This document shows positions 20,280 through 31,003 of a stretch of 64,000 nucleotides of DNA, piece after piece (position 1 is the first letter of the stretch; every line of letters starts with the position of its first letter). The translations under genes and the position numbers were made by a program. Under the pieces are notes generated by a model that did not search any database, was not told the origin of the DNA, and was given only the letters and a program-made list of their open reading frames with translations. Source of the stretch: Mactra quadrangularis (Eukaryota; Mollusca; Bivalvia; Venerida; Mactridae); assembly GCA_025267735.1 (NCBI GenBank), contig CM046307.1, positions 61,685,395-61,749,394 on the forward strand, read 5' to 3'.

Positions 20280-23200
20280 GTGACGCCCCACGGAAAAACC
20301 AGGCCAATGGCGAAAAAAATCACAAATTCAGATTTTAAAATTTTCTGAAACTATATATTTTCAAACATAAGTTGTGAAAATTTCAGATGATTTTGACTAA
20401 TGATTAAAAAGTTATAGGGTTCTTAAGAATGTATGATGCACGAAAATATTTTAGGGCAACCGGGACGAAATTTCATCAGTTTTTATGTATACTACGGATA
20501 TATTCTAAAACAAAAAACGAGACATCTTAGATGTGAATTCCCTTTTAATCAATATTTACATAATATCTTGAGACATAATGACAAAAAAGTATATTATTCA
20601 ACTACACGAAGTTCACAATGTTTTCATGGCAACCATTTATTAGTGGTTTATAGCACTATTTACGTGAAATTTGAATTATTTGTTGTGAAATTCAATGTCA
20701 CTACTGCATATAACAGAACAGAGTGTATTGGAAAGAATTAAGTACAATTGCAATTTATCAAAATGATAATGATAGGACATAAATTGTTAGTGTTCTAAAG
20801 AAACCACTATGAATATATGGAAGACAAGTCAGAATAGAGAGGAAAGATTGTTGCTGCTTTGTCATGCTCATAGTTTTAGTAAATCTTAGAACACTTCAGA
20901 TAACTGCGATGTAAATTTATTCAATTATCAAATTAAACATGTTCACATATCTATCCATTCATTATTTTTCAGAACAAAAACGTTACCATAGCAACCATAC
21001 CAGACATATCAAGCTAGGCCAAAATATTTTTTTCATGTGAATAATTTTTGCAGTCAAAATTAGTGTAGCTTTAGCAATACATGTACATTTCTTGAAAAAG
21101 CATTGCAACTAGGATAATTCAAATGATAATTTGAAATGTTGTTTTTCCATTACTACACGTAGATGTTTTTACATAAAAATGATAATGGGTAGGCGCATGC
21201 GATATCAAATATCAATGTACTACCTATGTCTACAAGTTTGATTGTTGACTGAGCATAAAATTATGTTTTTACACATTGCCTGAACATTGAATAATTAGAA
21301 CAATATGTATATTTTCAATATTTATTATGTTGTTTGTTTCATATTCCATTCATTTAGATTTTAATTAATATTCAATTAATATTATCTCATTTTCATGAAA
21401 GTCAAATATTATGTATTGTAATACAGTTTTGTAAATGATTTTTGTATCATCTCTCATGGTGGTGAATGTGACATTGAGTAAATTTATTCTTTATTTAACA
21501 CATGCTGAAGTTAGCTATTCTTGTGCTTGTAATCACATCACAGCATGGTTTAAGGCTGTACTCAACTAGGTATATCCCCTCTATTTGTAAAAAAATAAAA
21601 TAATACTCAATAGTTTGACTCAAAAAGGATAAAGCACATCGATCACTATATCAGTCATAAGAAATACAAGTGCATCAATGTATTGGCTCTTCTGTTTGTG
21701 TATTGTAGAACTTATAAATATAAGTGGTCATACAAATAACTTATAAATATGAGTGGTCATGCAAAGTTTGAATAATTTTTAATGACCAGTGAATGATATT
21801 ACACATTTGTATACACATGAATGATTAGATAAGAACCAAAATATATAGAAGGCCTATGTAAAATATGAATTACATATCATTTTCTAACAACAATATTTTT
21901 TCTTTATTTCAACAGGAAGTTTTGAAAGACATTAAGCATAAAAAAGAACTAATTAGAAACAAAAATCATAAGCCATAACATGTTCTGAGTACCCCATAAT
22001 CAAAATATAATTTTTTGATAATAACAGCACTATATTTATTGTCTTCTTACTTTCCTCAGTGAAGAGTAAACATTTATGACTTATTAATTAAACTACAATT
22101 TTAGTACAAATAGATCTGTCAAATTATGATACCATTTGTAAAACAATCGGTTTATTATATTTAATAATTAACCTTTCCTCATTTGCCAGAATAATACATG
22201 AAATTTATACCTACCCTATCACTACTGAATCATGACTGGAAGACCTATGGTCAAAACACTGCTGAAGTAAGTCCCAATAGTTGTGTAACGTCTCTATAAA
22301 GTATCAAGTTGTTGTGCTTCTCCTGAGTAAAAGAAAAAAGAAAAATCAAAATGCATTAACATTGTCTTTAGGGAAAATACCACCCATTCCAAAAATCTAA
22401 GTTTACAATCCATATAGAAAAATAAAGTTTGGGGGAGTGTGGTGGGAGGAGCGATGTGGGCGGAGCTTAGAACCGAAATACGATTATGTCATTGAATTTA
22501 ATGATATATCATAGCAAACTCGTCAATTCTTGAAGATTTGGATTCTTAAACATATTTTTCGTACAATCTTAATTTTCATTGAAATAAGATTGCCTCTTGA
22601 TAGACCTAAAAAATGACAGTCACAAACTGACAGACTGATAGCATTTCACATCGGCTGAGAAACCATAAATAAAACACGATTGTTGTTCTATTCACGACAT
22701 AAATTTACAAACAATGTTGATGCTTCTGTTCTCATAAATCTTAGTAACTAAATAATTCAGTGATGAGCATATTACATTCCAAATAGATAGCTTTTGACTG
22801 TAAACAAATTGCAGACGAAAAAATGGTACTTTCGATTTCGCCATGTAAAATTTTTCAACAAATGCTGTTTGTTTTCAAATTTTTACCGTTTTCTTCAATA
22901 AAATCGTCGTCAAAACGTGAAAACATTTTAAACATTTACATTATCAAAATCGTATAGTCGGATAATTGGGCCAAATTTGCAGAAAATACAACTCACCTTG
23001 CTTGACAAGAATCAAGATGTCGTCCATTTTCGCTACATCGTCTTTGTGGTTAAAGGACACTAAATTAATAATACTGTCGTGACAGTTATGCCCCTTACCA
23101 TTTAAACATTTGGGAATGTTTGATCTTAGATTTTGCCGAGTTTTAATGAGAAGAATGCACATTTTATATAAGAAAACGAGTTAAATTTCCGAGATTAGTT

Positions 23201-23290
23201 TTTGAAATCTAAATTTCACGTTGTGTTTGAAAAAACACGTTTTTTAACGTTACGTCATTTGCGCAATTGGCCTGGTTTTCGCAGCCGACG
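20280..23290. mobile_element. Non-autonomous DNA element of 3.0 kb with inverted ends
   Basis: The left end (from 20280) has ACGGAAAAACCAGGCCAATG. The complement of the right end (to 23290) has TGCGAAAACCAGGCCAATTG. Weaker similarity continues inward for about 70 bp. It interrupts a 28-bp minisatellite, and the flanking 9 bases (TTAATATTT / TTAAATCTT) could be a decayed 9-bp target duplication. No transposase motif was seen; ORFs inside reach at most 102 codons. Superfamily uncertain (Mutator-like would fit 9 bp). Confidence 0.62.
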
Positions 23291-24140
23291 TTAAATCTTA
23301 TGAACCATTGACTTGTTGTTTACATCCATGACCCATGGACTTGCTGTTAATATTTATGAACCATTGACTTGTTGTATACATTCATGAACCATGGACTTGT
23401 TGTACACATTCAATAACCATTTACTTGTTGTAAACATTCATGAACCGTGGGCTTTTTATATACATTTATTAGCCATAGACTTGCCGTTAACATTCTTGGA
23501 CCATGGACTTGTTCTATACATTCATGAACCATAGACCGACTGTATACATTCATGAATCATAGACTTGCTGTATAAATTCATGAACCATAGACTTGTTGTA
23601 TACATTCATGAACCATAAACTTGTTCTATACATTCATGAACCATAGCCCGGCTGTATGCATTCATGAATCATAGACTTGCTGTATAAATTCATGAACCAT
23701 AGACTTGTTGTATACATTCATGAACCATAAACTTGTTCTATAAATTCATGAACCATTGACGTGCTGTATATATGCATGAACATTGGACTAGTTGTCTACA
23801 TTCATGACCCATGGACTTGCTATTAACATTTATGAACCATATACTTGCTGTTAACGTTCTTTGACTTTGGGCTAGTTGTATACATTTGTGAATCATAGAC
23901 TTGTTGTATACATTCATAAACCATTGATTTTCTGTATACATTCATGAACCATAGACGTGCTGTATACATTCATGACCCATGGACTTGCTGTTAACATTCA
24001 TGAACCATAGACTTGTTGTATACATTCATGAATTATAGACTTGCTGTATACATTCATGAACCATAGACTTGTTAGATACATTTATGAACCATTGACTAGT
24101 TGTATACATTCATAAACCATAGACCTGCTGTATACATACC
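23291..24140. repeat. 28-bp minisatellite, right piece (about 30 units)
   Basis: Units of ATGAACCATAGACTTGYTGT plus ATACATTC follow each other at 28-bp spacing with moderate divergence. Short ORFs in it are an artefact of the repeat. Confidence 0.88.
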
Positions 24141-24599
24141 AATGGTGTTTGTTCAAGATATTATTATGTTGTGGTTTACTGCTGACTATAGCAATTAAAG
24201 CTACAATAAAATTCTGATTTAATATCAACGTATTTTCGATGGGTTTTGCAAATTGTACAAGAACGATTCTTTTACAATATAGTCGATTTGAAATGTAAAT
24301 ATAAAGCATTTTGTGAGCATTCCAAACAATGTTTCGTGTTATAAATGCATTTATATAGTTATACAACTCCCATTTTTGTCATACGAATTACAGCTGCATG
24401 TAAAATTCGGAAACGGTGTTTGAAATGTATACTTTAAAGGTCATTTGAAATCATTTTTCACAAGTGAAATAAACATTTTCAATGGTTATACACATGTATT
24501 GTACACAACTTATGTCATCGGTAAATTGGTGCAATTCCATGTCACAGTTAATGTTTCAAACTGTTACATAATGTATTTGAAATATATGTGACTTCAGTA

Positions 24600-25500
24600 G
24601 TACTGTAACAGCAGTAATTTAGCAATACAGAAATTTACCTTGCTGTTGGAAATTTCGGCAGCACCACAGTACAACTTTACTGTTAGACATTTCAAAATGA
24701 CAGCAGTAGAGTTTTTAGCTTGACTATTCGAAGAATAGTGGGGCTATCGTACTCAGCTATGCGTCGGCGTCGGCGTCGGCGTCGGCGTTGGCGTTGGCGT
24801 AACGCTTCTTGGTTAAGTTTTTAGGTGCAACATTTTTTCTTTGCAACTACTGAAGGGATTCACTTGAAACTTCACACATGTCTACGGGGTTACCATTGGA
24901 GCAATTTAGACTGAATTATGGCCCTTTTATACTTAGAAATTTCTTGGTTAAGTTTTTAGGTACAACAGTTTATCTTTGCAACTACTGAAGTGATTCATTT
25001 GAAACTTCGCACATGTCTACGGGGTTACTAATTGATGTCAAATACCAAGTTGCATAACTCTAGCATGAAATTTGACTGGGTAATGGTCTCTAATACTTTG
25101 ATGTTTCGGTTAAGTTTTTTGGTGCAACATTTTATTTTTGAAACTACTGAAGGGATTTTTTTAAACTTCACACATGTCAACGGGGCTAGAAATGAAGGTC
25201 AAATACCAAGTTGCATAACTGCAGCATGAGTTTTGATTGGTTGTTTCTGTCGTTTACACGAATACCCCGAATAGTCGAGCGCGCTGTCCGTGGACTGCTC
25301 TTGTTAATTTTTACTGCTAGACATTTTAACAGTACAGCAGTAGACTTTACTGCTACACATTCTAGCAGTACATCAGTAATGCTTTACTGCTAGAAATTTA
25401 AACTACACAGTAGTAAATATTTACTGCTTAATTTTTTAGAAGTACAGCAGTAAACCTTTACTGCTAGACGCTTGGCTGTACAGCAAAAGAGCTATCAACT
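24600..25500. repeat. TTTACTGCTAG minisatellite interrupted by an interspersed element
   Basis: Irregular units of about 35-40 bp containing TTTACTGCTAGACATTT and CAGTACAGCAGTA occur at 24,610-24,712 and again at 25,306-25,495. Between them lies the element listed separately. Confidence 0.7.
24713..25306 (+). mobile_element. Interspersed repeat with GCGTCG hexamer tract
   Basis: Begins near GACTATTCGAAGAATAGT, carries a (GGCGTC)n/(GGCGTT)n tract at 24,764-24,797, then three tandem variants of TTGGTTAAGTTTTTAGGT with ACACATGTCTACGGGGTTA. It ends AGTCGAGCGCGCTGTCCGTG and GACTGCTCTTGTTAA. The same end occurs at 56,739-56,772. I recall this type from molluscan genomes; its mechanism is not evident. 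Confidence 0.6.
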
Positions 25501-26346
25501 TTTGACAATGATGTCACTGCTGCACTGCTGTTTTGACATACATATATTTGATTAAATATCTAAAAGAGATATTTGATTTTGTTGGAAGAACATGACGTCG
25601 TTAGAGACAGCGTCTTTAAGTATTGTAAATTTAGGACTGCAAGGAGCGTTTTCATTTATCAGGTAACTTAAAACATTATAGAATCCTTTAACAAATCTTA
25701 TTTTGATAAACCGGCTTACGTTTTCAATGCAAAAAACTACGTATCCACTTTAAGAAATAAAATTCGTAAAATTCATCATGCATCTTTAATCTTAATGATA
25801 TGATAAAACTATTTTATAATTTATTGATGCACACAAAGTCCTACAATTCATAGAATACATCCGAACAAATGTATGTTCTGCATTTATACATGCATAAAAC
25901 GGGTCACAATGGTACTTGTTGGTAATTAAAGTGCAACACATGTCTGAAACAATGACTAAAAAACTTTAAAAAACCTCTTAAAGATAAAATTTCTTTCACT
26001 CTTCAAACTTTGCTCCTGCATGCATTTCTATGACATATATTCTATGTCTACATTTGTTTATTTTTCACACACTGTGGCCTACCATTCATTGAAGTGTTTT
26101 GTATGTTTAAGTTCCGGTTTCATGTTTGTTAAAAACAATACATGTCATATGCACCACAATCAATATCAAGTATAAAGAGTGTTCAGATCACAACTTGCAT
26201 GTACATCTAATCTATCATTTGGAACTACATCGGCGTTATTCGTAGATGATCGCCGGGGTTGTTCCCATTTACATGTCAATGGTTGTTCTAAATCCTAATC
26301 TATGTATGTTAGTAAGTCAGGTATAATCAATGTGCACACCGCATTA

Positions 26347-26668
26347 TAGGTCATGCATATAACTGCACTTTAAATAATAATTTGATAAAACCTTCCACCA
26401 TTGTCGTATTTTAGGTCATAGAGGTTAATGCACTTTGAATAATAATTTGATAAAAACCTTACACCATTGTCGTGTATTAGGTCATGCAGGTTAATGTACT
26501 TAAAAACTAATATTTTAATAAAAGTTCTCCACTATTTTTCGTATATATGGTCTTGCATATTCATGTACTTTAAATGATAATTTATTAAAAGCCCTCTACC
26601 ATTTTCGTGTATTAGGTCATGCATATTCATATACTTTAAATAATGCATTACTTAAAACCCTCTACTTG
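26347..26668. repeat. 66-bp tandem repeat, five units
   Basis: GGTCATGCA-type words at 26349, 26413, 26480, 26549 and 26615, each followed by ACTTTAAATAATAATTTG-like and CC.TCTACCATTTTCGTGTAT-like sequence. Confidence 0.75.
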
Positions 26669-26676
26669 TGAAATTG

Positions 26677-26797
26677 AATTCAACTGTCAGTTGCGCACTC
26701 ATTAACCCCGCTGATTTAAATCGATCGATCGATCAGAGGTACTGTTGTGAGTATCTAAATCAGTGGGGGTTACTGTATGCACCACTGACAGTTGAAT
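26677..26797. mobile_element. MITE with ends AATTCAACTGTCAGT
   Basis: Inverted arms AATTCAACTGTCAGT...CCCCGCTGATTTAAAT meet around a (GATC)n centre at 26,721-26,733. Related half-copies are at 43,007-43,140, 8,255-8,395 and 17,575. Confidence 0.72.
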
Positions 26798-27030
26798 TGT
26801 AATTTATCTATATAAGTATACATAATACTAAAATACAATTCAACACACAGCCATAATATTATTTTTCAAGAATATTAAAACTTTAAAACGTTTCTTTTGG
26901 TATTTCAGTGCGAAAAAAATAATTGTTTTAATTCCGTACATAGGAAGCAAACAGTAGTTCGAACAATTTAAATGATCCTGAGCGATTTGAACGCTATGTC
27001 CAAATCATTTGCACAAAAAAAACCTAGCAG

Positions 27031-27622
27031 TAAAATAGGTCATGTGCCAAAATAAAATAGATCATGTGCAAGAATAAAGGTCATGTGCAAGAATAAAATA
27101 GGTCATGTGTCAGAATAATATAGGTCATGTGCCAGAATAAAATAGGTCATGTGCCAGAATAAAATAGGTCATGTGTCAAAATAAAATAGATCATGTGCAA
27201 GAATAAAATAGGTCATGTACCAGAATAAAATAGGTCATGTGCCAGAATAAAATAGGTCATGTGTCAAAATAAAATAGGTCATGTGCCAGAATAAAATAGG
27301 TCATGTACCAGAATAAAATAGATCATGCACAAGAATAAAATAGGTCATGTGTCAGAATAAAATAGGTCATGTGCCAAAATAAAATAGGTCATGTGCCAGA
27401 ATAAAATAGGTCATGTGCCAGAATAAAATAGGCCATGTGTCAAAATAAAATAGATCATGTGCCTGAATAAATAGGTCATGTGCCAGAATAAAATAGGTCA
27501 TGTGTCAGAATAAAATAGGTCATGTGCCTGAATAAAATAGGTCATGTGCCAGAATAAAATAGGTCATGTGTCAAAATAAAATAGATCATGTGCCTGAATA
27601 AATAAGGTCATTTGCGAAAATA
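27031..27622. repeat. 22-bp minisatellite, 27 units, with six-unit higher-order period
   Basis: Units of AATAAAATAGGTCATGTGCC plus AG repeat head to tail. Of 27 units, 21 keep AGGTCA. Units 2, 8, 14, 20 and 26 (27059, 27188, 27320, 27452, 27583) carry AGATCA instead, a 129-132 bp higher-order period. Each unit also supplies an AATAAA. Confidence 0.93.
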
Positions 27623-27777
27623 ATTCGTGATTAGGATTCATAACAATTACAAGTTTAATGTGTTTTGCTTACATTTTGGAAGACCACGTGACTATATACT
27701 CTGATGATATGATGCATTTGAAATTAAAACAATCAATGTAGCATAATTATGTATCTTAACAAATTAACATTAAAACA

Positions 27778-28060
27778 ACCCGGGTCGGAAGCGCAGTGGG
27801 TAGCGCGCCTGGATTTGGAATCTAGTGTCCCGAAGGGGGTACGGATTTGAATCCCAACCGGGGAGGTTATCCATGAAAATTTGACAATAATGTCAATTTT
27901 CCTCCATAAGTAAGGTGTATGGGGAAATTTCCGGTCTTGTGGAAGGGTAGGTAAGTACTGGTTATAAACAATGGTCTAGGAAAGCTAGGTTAGGTGCGCT
28001 GGACGCCGTAAAATTATCTGAAAATTGTGTTGACACGGCGTTAAACCAAGTATAAATAAA
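27778..28060 (+). mobile_element. SINE, tRNA-derived head (family A)
   Basis: Head with an A-box-like AGCGCAGTGGGTAGCGC and a B-box-like GATTTGAATCCC, then a body with TTGACAATAATGTCAAT and a tail GACACGGCGTTAAACC followed by an A-rich end. A sister copy is at 32,693-32,978. Confidence 0.82.
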
Positions 28061-28126
28061 TTACATTAAAACAGAACATTGTGATATGTCTTTGGAAGCA
28101 CTACATTAGTATCAATACTTATAGTA

Positions 28127-28300
28127 AGTAACCGTGGTCCAGTGGTTGGACGCTCGCTTAGGGAACGAGAGGTTCCGCGTCCGAACCCTCCAATAAGGGC
28201 ACTGCTAATTTCCCTTAGCAAGAAAATTTACCTAAAGTTGTTTCGCCCACCCAGGAGTAAATGGGTACTGATAGGGATCACCTGCTTAAAAATAATTTAA
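28127..28300 (+). mobile_element. SINE, tRNA-derived head (family B)
   Basis: Head GTGGTCCAGTGGTTGGACGC with B-box-like CGCGTCCGAACCC. The body GCAAGAAAATTTACC and CACCCAGGAGTAAATGGGTA is a conserved core also found at 43,964-44,228. Confidence 0.78.
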
Positions 28301-28397
28301 CGATCAGGGGATATCGTACAAAATTATAAAATCAGCAGAATATATGTAGCAGAAGTATAGTATGGCACTTGTACTACATTGCCTTCAAGGTAACTTT

Positions 28398-28470
28398 TAT
28401 GGAGACGTGATAGAGTGTCCTCGTACGACTCGAGAGGTCGTGGGTTCGAATCTAGGGCTCTACACCGGTA
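28398..28470 (+). mobile_element. tRNA-like SINE head fragment
   Basis: GATAGAGTGTCCTCGTACGA with GGTCGTGGGTTCGAATCTAG is a tRNA-like promoter segment with a good B box. What follows (CGATATATATCGAATACC) is not tRNA-like. Confidence 0.5.
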
Positions 28471-28759
28471 TGCGATATATATCGAATACCGGTATTGTAG
28501 GTTCGATAGATATATCAGATCGAACGTTTCCGTATCGAACAAAATATCGATCAATGGGGGTCATACAAAAAAAATCCAAGGCCTGCAAATCAGTTGATAT
28601 TTTGTATCGCGAATTCAACATTCTACTGCTTCTAATTCGGTCTGTGGACGAACTATCTCATATGACATCTCAAACGTCTTACACCGATTACGTCTTGTTA
28701 TGTGCTTTTAATCTAAGGGAAGTAACTATTGCGGTCAGAATGAGCGATATGTCATGTAA

Positions 28760-29428
28760 ATAGCTGAGGTTCTGAAATAGTATATTTTTCTTTTGCTGAT
28801 CTTTGTTTAGTGTCATGCAGTTATAAATTACTGGAACTAAATCTAACTGAAAATAATATCAACAAAATTTGGTTTTTCAGTAGTTTCTGAACGAATGTTT
28901 TAAACCTCAGGAGCTATCCTGATCATGTCTAAACCCAGACTCACTGAATGCAATGATATTTCTTTTAAAAATACATATTTAAAATACATTATAAATATGT
29001 AACATTTAGAATGTTACTTAGTGCATTTATTTAAAAATGTTCTATTCATTATTTAAAAATATGATATATCAAATATCGATCATTTTGTATCGATACGAAT
29101 ATCGTATCTATCATTCTGACCGATATGAATCCCTAAAAATCAAATCTCAGCTCGGACCATGGATTTGTATCGGGTTACGTGTATATAGAAACAGACTACA
29201 AACTGCACTATAACTTTGTTCAGCATAACTTGTAGAACCACTAGTAGAACGTGGTTGAATTAACTTAACTCAACGGTTATTGACCCTAACTCAGAAAGAC
29301 ATTACCCTAAAAACGTCTAAATTTCAACAGTTAAACATATAACATATATTCATGTCAGTACAGGAGTCAATTCCTCCTGATTACTTGTTTGAATGAGTAT
29401 CATACCACTTAAGACGGTTATATATATA
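28760..29428. other. AT-rich non-coding stretch
   Basis: Nothing supported beyond TATCGAT-rich words at 28,480-28,550 and 29,060-29,130 that may be paired ends of a decayed element. Confidence 0.35.
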
Positions 29429-29429
29429 C

Positions 29430-29930
29430 AGTAAAGTTCCGCTATAAAGTCCACATTTAGTAATTGCAACATCATGTGACTTTTGAAGATTTTTAAGTCC
29501 CATATACTTCATTTGACAAGTTACGGAGCCCCTAAATTGACATTTTGAAATACTTTTTTACTTTCACAACTATTTCGTTTAGACGTAATATTATTTCGTT
29601 TTTACAAAATATTATTTCGTTTTTACGACATATTATTTCGTTTATTCGAAATTTTATTTCAATTAAACGAAATAATATTACGTTTAAACGAAATAATTAT
29701 TTCGTTTTTTCGAAATAATAATACGAACTATTATTTCGTAAAAACGATATATTATTTCGAAAACAAAACGAAATAATAAATCACGTTGAAACGAAATAGT
29801 CGTGATAATAAAAAAATATTTCAAAATGTCACTTTAGGGGCTCCGTAACAAATACAATGTTCCTATATTAAGCATTATCCACGGTGAAGACGATCGGTTT
29901 TTATGATATAATTGCAATGTTTTACTGTAT
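29430..29930. mobile_element. Pogo-like MITE split by a later insertion
   Basis: Left part ACAGTAAAGTTCCGCTATAA to 29,520 and right part from 29,849 to TTTTACTGTA align with the left and right parts of the intact element at 50,553-50,722. The gap between them is the MITE at 29,521-29,848. Confidence 0.65.
29521..29848. mobile_element. MITE with expanded internal palindromes
   Basis: Terminal repeats TTACGGAGCCCCTAAA and TTTAGGGGCTCCGTAA match the element at 9,690-9,830. The inside holds many TTATTTCGTTTTTACGAAAT-like palindromic units instead of two, making it more than twice as long. Confidence 0.82.
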
Positions 29931-30687
29931 ATAAGTACATGTACATAATATGCAGGTTGTTATCATTTAACTTGAACGCACTAATAAGTTTGTTATTATG
30001 TGAACATGTATTTGGATTAAAACCTTTATGGGTTTTAAGTTGTTTGTTTTCTTGAATGTGACCGAATTAAATATCATTCAATTAGAGAAGATTGTTCCTC
30101 CGATGGCTCCCGTTTGATAAGCTCATACGATTATTCTTAATTTTAATAGTAATACAGTACAAGTAACAAGCGAGCAATTGATGACTGGATGGTTAAATTA
30201 TACATGTATGTAATATTGGGGTCCAATTTAATCGACATTTTTCATTTTAAATCAACCATACTTAAAGTTTATAAACGTTGTGAAATTTATACCTAGTTAA
30301 AATGGTTTGATGTAATAATGGCCATCAATGTAGTAAAATAATGCTTGTATGATAGTAAAATTTGTACGTGGGATAAAATGTAGTACAGAAGTGGACGAGA
30401 ACCAGACATAGGAGTATTATCACACGTACAGGATAACGGTGACAATTTGGATTGCGTTCAACTGTCAGGATTTTTCGTATACATTTGTAATTAACATAGA
30501 ATTTTGTGCGAAATAATCAATTTGGTTGGAGATAATACAAGTATGTTACATTCCTTGTAATACAATTTTGGGGAAGTTTATTTCTTAACTTTCGCGTTTT
30601 ATATAGTCGCTTTCGTTTTTGTTTTGTTTTTTCGTTTTATTCGCCGGGGAGTGTAATTTTAGTGGATAATACTGTTTTACGACAAAA
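29931..30687 (+). promoter_or_regulatory. Upstream region and probable 5' UTR of the somatomedin-B gene
   Basis: AT-rich with no repeat recognised. It must hold the 5' UTR and perhaps the promoter if the ATG at 30688 is in the first exon. No TATA box or initiator could be assigned with confidence. Confidence 0.3.
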
Positions 30688-31003
30688 ATGTCGAAATTTT
30701 CGAAAATTTTGTTAATTGCATTAATAGTGTTATGTTCATTATTATGTACAATTAATGCTAGAAGGGGTAGACGTTTATCGAGAAGGTCTAAAAGGGCCAT
30801 AGAGTGGGGACCGGATATAGCTGGCCCCTATTGTGCCACAAGACGTGGTGGATGCTGTCCTGGAAGAATAGACTCGTGTTCGGTACCAATACTTGGCACT
30901 TTATGCTATTGTGATGAGTTCTGTGACAGGACTAGAAGTGATTGCTGTCCGGATTTTTACTCTTTCTGTAGGAACCAGAGGACCACACCGCCACCCATTA
31001 GAA
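30688..31003 (+). CDS. First coding exon of a secreted somatomedin-B protein, TINAG-like
   Basis: The ATG at 30688 opens a signal peptide (hydrophobic core KILLIALIVLCSLLC, likely cut after residue 24). A basic stretch ends in RSKR (33-36), a furin-type site. Then comes a ten-Cys somatomedin-B domain (about 48-94): RRGGCCPGRIDSC, TLCYCDEFC, SDCCPDFYSFC. The pattern GGCCPGR...CYCD.FC.R...DCCPDF is that of the N-terminus of tubulointerstitial nephritis antigen and TINAG-like proteins, basement-membrane glycoproteins whose C-terminus is an inactive papain-like domain. The exon ends in phase 1 at GTAAGT (31004) after TTPPPIR. No downstream exon with a papain-like domain was found up to 64,000. 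Other SMB proteins are possible. Confidence 0.8.

Noticed and set aside
27031..27622. CRISPR-like regular repeats (also at 23,291-24,140 and 48,761-49,833)
   Set aside because: Units are contiguous with no unique spacers, and the DNA is animal with introns and SINEs.
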